Part shown: in pieces, positions 16,084 to 26,900 of the stretch
Layout of the letters: each line of letters starts with the position of its first letter
Position numbering within the stretch: position 1 is the stretch's first letter
Assembly: GCF_000478985.1 (NCBI RefSeq)
Contig: NZ_AWXB01000028.1
Span: 1 to 38,418, forward strand
Reading direction: 5' to 3'
Origin: Peptoniphilus sp. BV3C26
GTDB lineage: Bacteria > Bacillota > Clostridia > Tissierellales > Peptoniphilaceae
Length of the DNA stretch: 38,418 nucleotides
Notes under the pieces: generated by a model
The model's database searches: none
What the model was told of the DNA's origin: nothing
Seen by the model: only the letters and a program-made list of their open reading frames with translations
Position numbers and translations under genes: made by a program

Positions 16084-16963
16084 CCTTTTTTTCCCTAAAC
16101 CTTAACATATTTTCTTCCGCTCTTTTTTCTCTTTCCTTTTTCTTTTTGTGTCTAGAAATTAAAAATCGGATTAAAATTATTATAACAAAAATTAAAAGAA
16201 TAATAAGTCTTTTATCTATGCCTAAATTTTTGCCTGTATCTTCCATAACTTTTTCATCAACTTCCGGCACATAAGGAACTCTGTGGCCACGAACAATAAG
16301 TCTGTGAGTATTGATCATAATAGGCGTGCAGGTAAGAAGGGTTGCATAGTCCTTTCCTTCAACAACTAAAAGTTGTGAAAAATCAGAAGGATCAATAACA
16401 TCAATATGATCCACTTGATAGGCTAAAACGCCCCCAACATAATTAATATAAAATTTTTCATCAAGCTTTACTTTTATTAAATCCGTAAAAAGTCTTGCGC
16501 TGGGTAGACCTGAATGGGCAGTAATAACAGTATGAGAAGGAACACCACCAATAGGAAGAGAAGTCCCCTCCAAGTGGCCTGCCCCCTTTTGAAGAATTTC
16601 TTCATTGGTTCCAGCATAAATAGGTATCTCCACATTTATAGAAGGAATTTGAATGGAGCCGATCTTCTCCCTCAGCTCAAGCATCCTTGCATAATTTGAA
16701 ATAGCCCTCTTTTTTTCCTCTTCAGAATAAGGATCTCCCCTTATAACATTTGCCAAATTGTCATTATAAATTTGCGCAAGCTTTAATCTTTCAGCAATTT
16801 CTTCAGGAGACAACTCATCACGAGCCTCCTTAAAATCCTGAACTTGATTGTTGGCTTCAATCTTATAATACCAATTGGAAATCATAGGGTAAGACATTAT
16901 CCCCAGGCCCAGTATAAAAATAAATATAAAAATAATATTGGATTTTTTATTTCTTCTTGCCAT
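16067..16963 (-). CDS. Class C sortase (pilin polymerase)
   Basis: 298 residues, first of three sortases. It has an N-terminal helix (about 8-26), a DPY lid at 77-79, H150 in ITAHSG, C212 in TLLTCTPIMIN, R221 in THRLIVRGHR, and a C-terminal helix near 253-267 followed by a long, very basic tail. It is closely related to the next gene over the whole barrel, consistent with tandem duplication. The ribosome site GATGGAG lies upstream. It follows the minor pilin gene after a 56-base gap holding a GAAA-loop hairpin. Confidence 0.93.
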   Translation of the reverse strand: MARRNKKSNIIFIFIFILGLGIMSYPMISNWYYKIEANNQVQDFKEARDELSPEEIAERLKLAQIYNDNLANVIRGDPYSEEEKKRAISNYARMLELREKIGSIQIPSINVEIPIYAGTNEEILQKGAGHLEGTSLPIGGVPSHTVITAHSGLPSARLFTDLIKVKLDEKFYINYVGGVLAYQVDHIDVIDPSDFSQLLVVEGKDYATLLTCTPIMINTHRLIVRGHRVPYVPEVDEKVMEDTGKNLGIDKRLIILLIFVIIILIRFLISRHKKKKEREKRAEENMLRFREKKDVKKN

Positions 16964-16990
16964 TTTTTCTCCATCTGCAAAATACTTACA

Positions 16991-17016
16991 AAATAAAAGA
17001 GGCTTTTCAGCCCCTT
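16991..17016 (-). terminator. Intra-operon hairpin between minor pilin and sortases
   Basis: An 8-bp stem (16997-17004 with 17009-17016, one G-T pair) with a GAAA tetraloop is followed on the minus strand by TTATTTTG. Terminator-like, it sits 4 bases past the minor pilin stop; as the sortases lack another visible promoter it is probably a partial terminator or an mRNA end-stabiliser. Confidence 0.6.
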
Positions 17017-17019
17017 ATA

Positions 17020-18228
17020 TTAATTTTTTTCCCTAATTAAATACTTGCCCAAACCTACCATAATAGCACCAGCAACCACTAGAACAATAAGTGTAATATC
17101 CCCTGTCTTAGGTATAGGCGGTCTTTTGCTGTTTTCAATTATAAGAACTTTTTCAAAAGAATCATCATCAATTTCAAACTTCAAACTGCCCTCAAGCAAA
17201 GTATAATCTTTAGGAGCTTTTATTTCCCAAATATAATAAGTTCCATAATCGAGGTTTGAAACTGAAAACTTTCCATCCTCTCCTGATTTTAAAATTAAAT
17301 CTTTTCCATTTTTATCCTTAAGCCTTAGGTGCTTTCCATCAACAATTTGGGTAATTGCAAACTCTGCCCCGCTTAAAGGTTTGACTTTAGTCTCGTCTGT
17401 TTTAAAAAAGTTATAAGATCCTCTTTTTTTCTCATTCTCTACTCGGATCCTGCAAGACTCATCCTTAAAAATTTTAAAATAAGAATCTTCAACAAGTATC
17501 TTGTAGCCAAAAGGAGCGGACACCTCTTTGAAGAAATAAAGTCCTGGACTAAGATTATCTACAACAATCTTGCCATCCTTATCAGTTTCAAAAATTTCCT
17601 CCTTGCCCTCAGAATCATACCTGTTATTTTTAGTCTTTACAATTTTTCCAGAAGAATCGTGAAGAGTAAACTTTGCCCCCTTTAAAAGATTTCCCTCTCC
17701 GTCAACTTTTATAAGCTCAACTCTTCCCGGAGGTGTTTCCTTTGGTGGTGGTGGTGGCGGTGGAGGTGGCGGCGGCATTGGCGGCCTTCTTCCCCATTTT
17801 AAATTTATAAGGTCTGATTCTTCAGGAGAAAAAACTGCCGATTCAATAAAAGAAAGTCTGTCCTTATTGTTAAGCTCCCTTACATAATAAAAACCCTCTT
17901 TAAGATTTAAAAGCTTAACCTTATAATCATCTTCAGCCTTGGGATATAAAATCCACTTATAAGAAGGATCCTCCAACTGCTTATCCAAATCTTCTTCAGT
18001 AAAAGTATCTAAAATAGAGGTCATCTTAGTCTTGTCCATGTGGGTGTCTATAAAGTTTGGATTTATTTTCCAAACCCCCAAAGTTCTTCCCCTTAAATCT
18101 TCTTCAGTCAAATCGTCTTTAGTTTTTATGTTGATGGTAACTGATGATGCTCCTAAAACTTTAAGAGGTAGGAAGATCATAGTGACCACCATGTATAAAA
18201 TTATTAAATTTTTAAATCTTTTCTTCAT
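17020..18228 (-). CDS. Minor (probably basal) pilin with polyproline linker
   Basis: 402 residues with a Sec signal peptide (cleavage near A27), an N-terminal domain to about 145, then PP-M and 11 consecutive prolines (152-162). Two CnaB/SpaA-type domains follow (about 168-266 and 270-366), with E-box-like KEVSAPFGY and WEIKAPKDY segments that support internal isopeptide bonds. The sorting signal is IPKTG (372-376), then a membrane helix and a basic tail. A YPK at 95-97 in the first domain could be an acceptor lysine. It lies between the major pilin and the sortases, the usual place for a wall-proximal subunit. The ribosome site is AGAGGTAGAT. Basal versus adhesin role is inferred. Confidence 0.88.
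   Translation of the reverse strand: MKKRFKNLIILYMVVTMIFLPLKVLGASSVTINIKTKDDLTEEDLRGRTLGVWKINPNFIDTHMDKTKMTSILDTFTEEDLDKQLEDPSYKWILYPKAEDDYKVKLLNLKEGFYYVRELNNKDRLSFIESAVFSPEESDLINLKWGRRPPMPPPPPPPPPPPKETPPGRVELIKVDGEGNLLKGAKFTLHDSSGKIVKTKNNRYDSEGKEEIFETDKDGKIVVDNLSPGLYFFKEVSAPFGYKILVEDSYFKIFKDESCRIRVENEKKRGSYNFFKTDETKVKPLSGAEFAITQIVDGKHLRLKDKNGKDLILKSGEDGKFSVSNLDYGTYYIWEIKAPKDYTLLEGSLKFEIDDDSFEKVLIIENSKRPPIPKTGDITLIVLVVAGAIMVGLGKYLIREKN
17743..17775 (-). repeat. Proline-codon run in the minor pilin
   Basis: Eleven CCN codons in a row (seven CCA, three CCG, one CCT on the minus strand). A trinucleotide run can change length in frame. Such runs normally need elongation factor P for translation. 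Confidence 0.85.
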
Positions 18229-18255
18229 ATCTACCTCTTTTTAATAATATGTATG

Positions 18256-18278
18256 GAAAAGGGGGAAGCCCCCTTTTC
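18256..18278 (-). terminator. Intra-operon hairpin between major and minor pilin
   Basis: A perfect 10-bp stem GAAAAGGGGG / CCCCCTTTTC with a 3-nt loop lies 16 bases past the major pilin stop. Its T run is inside the stem and is followed by CCATAC, so it looks like an attenuator or 3'-end protecting structure more than a full terminator. Confidence 0.65.
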
Positions 18279-18294
18279 TAAAATTTAATTAAAC

Positions 18295-20727
18295 TTAAGC
18301 TTCTTCTCTATTCTTTTTCATAGCTATAACAGCACCAGCCATTAAAGCAACTCCGACAACAGTGAAGATAACAGTACCCATACCACCTGTTTGTGGGATA
18401 GTAACTTTGTTGTTAACTAATTGTTTAGCATCATTAGCTGTTGATTTTTCAGCGTCATACTTAATTTGAACATCTTCTGTAGTTAATGATTTATCATTTA
18501 CTGTAAATATAAAATCATTTTCGCCTGTTGGTAAAGCATATCCACCTGCAGGAGCTTTTGTTTCCACTGCTCTGTAATTGCCATATGCAAGACCTGTTAC
18601 TTGGAATTGTCCTTGTCCATTAGTATAGAATTTAGTTGCTTGACCTTTATCAACCCATTCATAAGCTAAATTAGCTTTAACAAATTCTTTATCTCTAGCT
18701 TCTTGTAAAGATTTAATTTCAGCCATTGCTGTATCTTTTGTAGTAAATTCTTTTTGACCGATAGTTACCTTGTTTGTAGCAGAGATTTCACCCTTTGCTA
18801 AGGCTTTATTAACAGCGTCTATAGCATCGCTATATGCTTTTTCTGCATCAACATAAGCTTGACTATTAGTTGGAGTGATCTTTAAATATTTACCATAATT
18901 AACTGTATCAGTTTCATTTTTATTTTGAATTATAAATTCAGCACCAGCTAATCTGTTGCCATCTTTGTCAGTCTTAACAAATTTCTTTCCGCCAACTGTT
19001 ACTTGTGGTGGAGTTGGAGTGATAGATTCAGGTACCTTAGTATTCTTTACTGTAACTGTACTACCTGAAACTGTATAAGTTGGTTCATAGCCGCCAGTAA
19101 ATCCTTCATAGCCATAAACAATTTCTTTTATCATATATTGTTTAGTTGCATCTTCATCTTTTGCAAACTTAAATTTACCTGAAAAATCTCCTGTAACTTC
19201 AAATGTGATTCCATTTCCTAATTCAGTATAATCAACTTTTTGAGCTTCAGTAAATGTTACATCTGCAACAGGATTTCCTTCAGCATCTAATAGAACATAT
19301 TTTACCCTAACGCCAGTTGGAACTTTTCCGTCAGCCCATGTCTTAGTTACTGGAATTTCTTTATTAGATGGTGTTACTTTATCACTTGTTGGCTTTGGTG
19401 GTTTATGATTGTAAGTGAATGTTGCATGGTTGTCCATTGGTCTGTCATTAACAGCATCTGCTGTAACTGTTGCAGAATATGTGAAAGTAATATCTAAATC
19501 AGATTTTTCTCCTGCCTTATTTAATTTATCCAAACCGGCTTGTTCAAAGTGAAGTGTAAATCCATTAGCTACCTTTTTAACAGTATAATCAGTTCCAGCT
19601 ACTAGAGCATTCGCTAATGCCGGACTTACTGTAACGGTAACACCTTTAACATCGTCATATTTTAAACCTTTGTCCATAGAGTCTGCTAAATCTAAGTCTT
19701 TAAATACAGAACCTTTTGGAAGATATGCCTTTGCTTCGTATTTGATTTCTTTTCCTATTTGACCTTTAGCATTTGCTTTTTCTACATTGTAGTTATCAAA
19801 TACAGCTCCAACATCTTTTTTAGCTTTAGGGTCAGTAATTGCTTCTAATCCATTTTTTATAGCAAAGTTCTTATCAAATTTAACTGGATTTTCAGTGTTC
19901 TTTGGATATAAGTTAAGTGGTTCTGTTTCACTGTAGTTTCCTGTTCCGTCTGGTTTAGCTACTGGAAGAGTTAAAGTAAATGGTACTGCCTTCATTCCTG
20001 AAAGAGTTTCACCTTTTTCACCCTTGTAAGTCGAATTAGTTTTATCTTCTACTATTCTGTAAGTTCCGTCCGGAAGTGTAGCTTCTGCTATTCCTCCATT
20101 TGCTGTTGTTACATAATCTTTGCCGCCAACTTGAATTAATTTGTAATAAGTGTCATTGTCAAGGTCATTTTCAGCTAATTTAGCAGTTTGTTTTAATTCA
20201 GAACCCTTTGTATATCCTGCCGGAGCTCCACTTGTAGGTGCACCCTTATACTCTTCATAAATTCTGAAAGCTACACCGTCTATTGGTTTTGAATCGCTGC
20301 CAAAGTATTTTACTATATCAAGTTCTTGACCTCTAAATTCAGTTCCGTCAAGACCTTTATATCCTGGAAATACATCTTCTGCCTTTCCCGTTTTATTATT
20401 TCCTAAGTCCGTTGTGCCGGTAAAGGCTTTTACAAAGTCATCAGTTTCAGCTATTGCTGTTGACTGATCTTTAACATCATAATATTTTCCATCTTTAAAT
20501 ATTATGACTTTTGACACAGATGTACTTTTGTTAGTTTGACTATCTGTAGTTGTAACAGTAACTCTTTTTGCGTTAAAATTTTGTTCATTCATAAGTATTT
20601 TATGAATTTTAACTTTTGTGCTGTGAGCTGTTGGTTGGCCGTCTGCCAATACTGTTAGTGGAGCGAAGACTCCTACCATCATTACTAATGCCAATAATAG
20701 TGACAATAGTTTTTTTGTTTTTTTCAT
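18295..20727 (-). CDS. Major pilin (backbone subunit), IPQTG-anchored
   Basis: 810 residues from the ATG at 20727. GGAGG sits 5 bases upstream, while an ATG at 20739 overlaps that site. It has a Sec signal peptide (cleavage near LA-DG), an N-terminal domain, and a pilin motif LNLYPKN with acceptor lysine K276. A fimbrial D2-type domain spans about 320-445 and a CnaB domain about 455-565. A C-terminal CnaB-like domain (about 580-750) contains a helical insertion (about 620-695) and an E-box YRAVETKAPAGGY (E722). IPQTG, a helix and a basic tail end the protein. Pilin motif plus sorting signal is the signature of a sortase-polymerised shaft subunit. It follows the giant surface protein by 264 bases. 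Confidence 0.93.
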   Translation of the reverse strand: MKKTKKLLSLLLALVMMVGVFAPLTVLADGQPTAHSTKVKIHKILMNEQNFNAKRVTVTTTDSQTNKSTSVSKVIIFKDGKYYDVKDQSTAIAETDDFVKAFTGTTDLGNNKTGKAEDVFPGYKGLDGTEFRGQELDIVKYFGSDSKPIDGVAFRIYEEYKGAPTSGAPAGYTKGSELKQTAKLAENDLDNDTYYKLIQVGGKDYVTTANGGIAEATLPDGTYRIVEDKTNSTYKGEKGETLSGMKAVPFTLTLPVAKPDGTGNYSETEPLNLYPKNTENPVKFDKNFAIKNGLEAITDPKAKKDVGAVFDNYNVEKANAKGQIGKEIKYEAKAYLPKGSVFKDLDLADSMDKGLKYDDVKGVTVTVSPALANALVAGTDYTVKKVANGFTLHFEQAGLDKLNKAGEKSDLDITFTYSATVTADAVNDRPMDNHATFTYNHKPPKPTSDKVTPSNKEIPVTKTWADGKVPTGVRVKYVLLDAEGNPVADVTFTEAQKVDYTELGNGITFEVTGDFSGKFKFAKDEDATKQYMIKEIVYGYEGFTGGYEPTYTVSGSTVTVKNTKVPESITPTPPQVTVGGKKFVKTDKDGNRLAGAEFIIQNKNETDTVNYGKYLKITPTNSQAYVDAEKAYSDAIDAVNKALAKGEISATNKVTIGQKEFTTKDTAMAEIKSLQEARDKEFVKANLAYEWVDKGQATKFYTNGQGQFQVTGLAYGNYRAVETKAPAGGYALPTGENDFIFTVNDKSLTTEDVQIKYDAEKSTANDAKQLVNNKVTIPQTGGMGTVIFTVVGVALMAGAVIAMKKNREEA

Positions 20728-20785
20728 ATTATCCTCCATTCTTAAATAAAAATTTATATTTTTTTTATTAAGCTTTTTTACCTCT

Positions 20786-20801
20786 ACGCTCTTATGAGCG
20801 C
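20786..20801 (-). promoter_or_regulatory. Short GC hairpin in the major pilin leader
   Basis: A CGCTC-TTAT-GAGCG stem-loop lies about 60 bases upstream of the major pilin start. It is not followed by a T run on the minus strand, so it is not a terminator. It may belong to a structured leader. Confidence 0.4.
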
Positions 20802-20829
20802 TTATTTTAATTATGGCTAATTAAAATAA
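20802..20829 (-). promoter_or_regulatory. 12-bp perfect inverted repeat in the major pilin leader
   Basis: TTATTTTAATTA and TAATTAAAATAA flank a TGGC loop. It is entirely AT outside the loop and lies directly upstream of the GC hairpin. It could be a regulator site or an mRNA structure. Confidence 0.5.
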
Positions 20830-20883
20830 TCATTCTATCTTCACATATATTACTCCCTTATATAGGAGGAACCTGTAAGCCAT
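20830..20883 (-). CDS. Possible 17-residue leader peptide upstream of the major pilin
   Basis: An ATG 6 bases after a GGGGGG run opens a frame reading MAYRFLLYKGVIYVKIE before TGA. It sits between the giant gene and the major pilin, ahead of two hairpins. It is very short and may be chance; only the well-spaced purine run and the position favour it. Confidence 0.2.
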   Translation of the reverse strand: MAYRFLLYKGVIYVKIE

Positions 20884-20991
20884 CAGCATCCCCCCTTTAT
20901 TATTGTTCTTTTTATGTTTTTCCCAAGGAGAGTAAACTGTTTTAAATAGGTTTCTTTTTTTTGTCCCTTTAGAGGAGGCTCTTTTTCAAAC

Positions 20992-23900
20992 TTATTCATA
21001 AGTCATCCTCCTCTTTCTGTAGTACAAAATTCCCGCAATACTCATAAGAACGACTCCGCCTAAGGTGAAGGCAATAGTTCCCATGCCGCCAGTGGATGGA
21101 TATTCCGCCTTCCTGTTTTCAATTTCCATTAGACTTGATTTTGTTGTATCTGTAGTTGGTGTTACATAGTCGCCTTTTGTAGGCGGTTTTTCTGCAAGGT
21201 CAAGCTTGCAAGTAACTTGGTCAATCATTTTTCCGGCGGCATTATTATAAACATCTACCTTTAAATCTGCTGTTGTCGCAGAAGTATTATTTAGTTTTCC
21301 AACTATATCTACAACTAAGGCCTTATCTGTTATCAAGTTACTGCCCTTTGGATTTGGTCTTGTATAATCTTGATCAGATCTGTGCATAGCTTTTAGTTGA
21401 TATCTCAACGGATTATTATCCGTGCTTAAGTTATAGTTGCTTGGTGCAAGACTCTTAAAATCTGTTTCTTTTAAACTATCAATAGTCTTACCTTTGTCAA
21501 GTACAGCCACCTTAATATGCTTATAACTATCTTCTAAATTCCAGTCATCTACATAAAGTCTTAAATGAGTATCATATTCGTCAAAAGTCAAACTGGTGTG
21601 GTTTGGATTTATAACAAGTCTTTGTGCGAAAGTGTTGTTTGTCTTATCCACGTTTATAGTTTCACTTGTCAACATGCTTTGAAGGCCTTTTACCAAGTTA
21701 GATTCCTTCGGTTTTACATAGTCCTTGTCAAAGACTTTGATTTCGCCTTTTTCTAACTTGAATTCTTTAATAAAGCCTGGGATCTTTGTATAACCCTTAG
21801 GTGCTTTAATTTCTTTTAGGGCATAGAATCCATTGTCATATACATAGAAGCTTAATTCACCATCTTTACCAGATGTAAAGACTTGTACTTCAGTAAAGCC
21901 CTTAGGTGGTACTTCACCAGCTTTTAGAACTCGTCGTTCTACTACATCGCCGTTGGCATTCTTCTTTTCATAAAGTTTAATGTTTTTGTTAGAGTATTCG
22001 ACTGTCTTGCCTTCATTGTCCTTGTCCTTATCCTTGTAGTAAACTTCAAATTCTGCACCTTCTAGACCTGTTTTGTCTACTCCGTCAACTTTCTTGAACT
22101 TAATTAAGTTACCCTTCTTGTTGACGATTTCTATTGGCACAATACCTGGTTCTTCTACTTCTACAGTTTTTATAACGTCGTTTTCTTTTACGATTTCACC
22201 CTTGTCATTTCTTACAGGAACTTTTCTGTAGATTCTGCCGTCTTTATCAACTCTAAACTCTACTAGAGGTCCTTCTATCGCTTCATATCCCTTAGGTGCC
22301 AGTGTTTCTACAATTCTGTATTCTCCAGGGTCTAAGTTTTTAAATGTGACTAAACCTGTTGCGTCAGAGTTTCTTAAATCACCGGTAGCATTCCATTTGT
22401 TACTTAGGTCTTTCTTTTCAAGCTTAAATTGTGCACCTGCTAAGGCAAGGTCGTCTTGGTTTTTCTTCTTAAGCTTAATCATATTGTCTGGGTTTACTGC
22501 TGAGATTGTGAAATCTGCCTTTGTTACAGCTTCGTTTTTAAAGCTGTAGACCTTATCCCACCTGCTTACTTTTACAGTTCCTCCATCTGAGTAAACTGCC
22601 TTAAGCTCACCGGCTCCTCCGTAGGCTGTCTTATCTTCTCCTGCTACTCTACCAGTAACCTTGATAATATAAGAATCGCCTTTTCCTATACCGCCTGTAA
22701 AGTTCAAGTCTTCTCTTTCATTAACTCTCAAGAGAGTTCTTGATCTCATAACTCTTGAAATTTCTAAGTTGTTACTTGTTTCGTCTAGACCAAAGGACTC
22801 AGGCATATCTGTTGATACATCTGCATTGTTCTTTAGTTTTATATATCTAATTTCAAGGTCTTTTACATCTTGATTTGGATAGTAGTAGAAGTCACATCCT
22901 GTATTAGATGTCTTATTCCTATTTATATAGTAGTAGTGGACAAAGTCCCCTGTGTTAGGATCATAACTTACTATCTTTGAAGTCATGTTTAAGTTATTTC
23001 CATATAGGGTTCGACTTTCAATTGCAAGGTCATAAACTAACTTAATGTTCTTGTATTTACTTGTATCAGTTCCTGTACCTAAGCCGACCTTTATATTATT
23101 TTGAGATGTCTTTACCTTATATAGGTCTATAAAGGCTATCAACTTGTTGGTAAATTCAACCATGGTGTAAGTCTTGGCATAGTCTGTAAAGACATATCTT
23201 ATAGTCTTTTTGTCTTTATCATATGTTGCCTTGGCAATTGTTCCTACGCCGTCAGCAAATAGGTCCAGACTCTCTGTACTGTCTACAAAGATACCGTTAA
23301 GGGAAATATTGTCGCTTAATTTTAAGTCGAAATAGTCGCCAGGATTGATCTTTGCATTTTCAGCAAGTTTAAACTTGTTGCTAAACTCTAAACTTTGACC
23401 TGTGTGAGGTCTTATAACTGAGTTCCCTTCATTTTTATACTTTTCAGCATCTTTCGGATCAGGTCTTAGAACTTTTAATTCTGATGATTCAACTCTGATC
23501 TTACTTGATATATCTGTTCCTGTTGCTTGGATGTCTCCTTCATAAGGGTCAAGATCTTTACCACCTACTGTGAAGTGCCATACTTGGTTAGTATTGATGT
23601 AACCGTTCGGTGATGTTACTTCTTCTAGGGTATAGTGACCTATTGGCAAATTATCAATTTCTGCAATACCTTCTGCATTTACAGTTCCTGTTTTAGTAAC
23701 TGTATTCGCTTCGTTGGTTACCTTAAATACAGCACCTGGTTTTAGCTTTGTTGCTACTATTGGATTACCAGCTTGGTCTATTTTTTTGATCTTTACTTGA
23801 CCCTTGCCGGGTTTTGTATTAACAATCTTACCCATGTTCTTGGCTGTAGCTGATGTTACGAAGTCAATTAGCTTTCCGTCTTTTTCATTAGTAGATTTTT

Positions 23901-26900
23901 CCGGAACATATTGGTAAACTCCGTTTGCCTTGTCATATTCAAGGGATATATAACCATTTGCCTTAGGTACAATTTGAATTTCACTTAACTTGTAAATGGA
24001 TTCATATTTACCTGTAGTAGCGTTCTTGTCGAAACCTATACTAAGGTCCTTTAACTTTACTTTTTCATTAGTAACTGGATTTACTACCTCTGTAGATGTC
24101 ATGTCAATGTTAGAGGCTTCTGAAATCTTAATAGTTTTTCCGGTTTCAGGAACAACCATGTCAAGTTCCTTAAATTTATAGGCCTTATCTTCTAAGGTTA
24201 CTTGACCATTTTCAACTTTAGGAAATATAAAGTCGACAGCATTTATATCCACATTTCTACCAGTCTTTGGATTTGCCAATTGACCGGAAGTTATACTTAC
24301 AGTTTCTATTGTAAAGTATAGAAGTGGCTCTTTAATAGGAGCGTAGCCTTCTGGGGCTTTAACTTCTATTAGTCTGTAACGACCTGTACCCAGTCCTCTA
24401 AATCCAAAGTAACCGTTGAAGGCTGATGCAACATAGGACTTGTCTACATCGTCCCAGCTTGTACCTCTTGCTTTTTCAAGTTTAAATACTGCACCTTCAA
24501 GTCTTCTCTTAGTTACGGCTTCACTGTTTATTCCTTCCTTAGGGTCGTCTTGTCCGTGTTTTGAGAAGGTAACATTGTAAGTTTCTTCATCGTTTAAAAT
24601 CGTCATACCCTCTTGAGGGATGTGCTTTATTGCATCTGATGAATAAAGATTTTTTATGCTGATATTTGTTGTGGCTCTAGCGATTTTATTCTCATCAGTA
24701 AGTGCCGGTTCTATACGACCGCCTTCCTTACCTAGAGATCTATCATATTTGTCGCCTGGATTTTTTCCTGATAATCCAAGGTTTTTATTACCTTGTTGGT
24801 AGGAACCGTGGAATACATCTTCCCATTTAATTCCACCGTTGCCATCTTTATTTGCTTGTTGGAATTTTCTTTCTCCCTTGTAGAAGTCGAAGTTTATTTT
24901 AATTTCGCCATTCTTTTCATCGATGATTTTGTCATCATAGAAGCCTTCTACATCTATATAGTAGACGCCCTTTTTAAGGTTAAGTTGGTCTTCATCAAAG
25001 CCCCAGTCAAAGGGTCTCCACCTTGCAGTGTTGATCATAGAGACATCTGGCTTTGATAGGTCATAGAGTTTCAAGATATCATTTATATCATCCTCTGTAT
25101 AAGTTGCCTTTGGATTGGCAATCTTATAAGTTGACCTATAGGCTGTCTTAACACCTTGTGTTATTGTCCTAGGCAATTCTCCCGCAGTGTCAACTTCCTC
25201 CCTCTTATCAACAGGATTTATTTGAAGGTTGACTATATCTGAATTTGCCTTTCTGGTATCTATGAAAATTCTTTGGATATAAGTCTTTGATTGAGGGTTG
25301 ATATATATCATCCTTGACTTATATTTAATACCCTCCACAGTTGTGACTTGTGATTTATCTTCTGCGCTGGCAGTCTTTATGAAGTTAGAAGGTGTATCAT
25401 CTGGTCCATTGTACCTGGCCTTTAGTTGACCATTTTCTTCATAAACTTCTATCTGCCAAGGTGCTTGTGGCTTCTTATAACCTAAAGGTGCTTGTATTTC
25501 TTCAAGTAGGTAGTAGCCCTTAGGTAGAACTAGGTTTTTGCCATTTTCCTTAAATATTACTTCACCTTTTTCATTAGAAAGGGCTGTAATAGTACCGAAG
25601 TTTTCATCAAAAGTTTTATATGTCTTGTCTTTAGCTTTTCTAATAGTGAAGACTCCACCTGCTAGAGGTTGGTTCTTGTGGTTTTTCTTTAGTATCTTTG
25701 GTTCAATACCTATTTGCTTATTAGGTATTCCTGCAAAACCATTTTGAGGTATTTCTTCTCCTACTTCTTTAAACTTTGCTGTAACAGTTACTGCAGATGC
25801 TGGCATTGTAAATTTATTGCCCTTTAATTCTACTGTCGTCCCGTCATCTTTTGTTACTGTCAAGGAATCTATGGCATAATCCTTGTCCGGCTTAGCAGTT
25901 ATATAAATTTCATCTCCAGCATTTGCCTTTGAGAAGTTTGCACTGAGACTTCCATGTTCTGTTGGTGAAAGTTTAACATCGTATGCCCCTGTATTAGTTC
26001 CAACCCAGTCAAATATTCCGTTAACTGAAACATCGGCTTTAGGCATTGTAAAGTATAGGCCTTGGTCATCAGATTCTATAGGTACATTAACTCCACCTTG
26101 TGCTGTTGTTACCTTGTAGCTATTAACCTTGTAGCCTTGTTTAGGTAGGACTGTAAGTCTTATCTTTTCTCCGGCCTTAGCTTCGCTTGGATCAACTTCA
26201 AATGTTCCGCCGCTAATTCCAGTACCTATGGTTACTAAATAAGTTCCTGCCGGCGGTGTGTAATCTTCATAAGTTACTTTTATATAGACCGCTTGTGCAG
26301 GCATGATAAATGTACCAGTCTTGCCATTAAATACTAGGGTATTTAATGGATCTCTGCTGCCAGGTTTTGTAATTTCAACTGTTTTAACCTTGTAGCCTGG
26401 GTTAGCTTTAACTGTGAATTTAACCGTTTGTCCAGCTCTTGCTGTTCTATTTGCAGGGTCATCTACACTTATGGAGCCCTTGGTACTATCTCCATCTATA
26501 TTTATGGCATAAGTTTGGTAGCTAATTGGGTTAAAGGTTGCCCTTATTTTGACATTATAGGCAGGCATCTTGAATTTATACTGGCCGTTTTGTGGAAGTA
26601 TTGGTTGCTTATTTAGAGTTACCTGACCAACTTCATAGCCTTGTTGAGGAGTAACCTTTACAATAATTTCTTCTCCCTCAACTGCCTTGGTCTTGTTGCC
26701 ATCGATAGTAACATTACCACCTGATGTTTGTTCTACAGTAATATCAAATTGGGTTTTAGGAATTTCTTTGAAAGTAGCCTTTATTACTACATCTTTTGCC
26801 GGCATTGTAAAGGACTTACTTGAAATATTTACTTCTTGTATTTCAGTTCCACCACTATCTTCAAGCCAAATTCTCTCTAAGGTATATCCGGCATTTGTGT

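Noticed and set aside
20830-20900. Cyclic-di-GMP riboswitch upstream of the major pilin
   Set aside because: The GGGGGGATGC stretch caught the eye, but the conserved GEMM core (CGCAAAGC-type elements) is absent.
20986-21002. Terminator after the giant adhesin gene
   Set aside because: AGAGCCTCCTCT can form only a 4-bp stem and is followed by AAAGGGAC, not by T, so the giant and major pilin genes may be co-transcribed.
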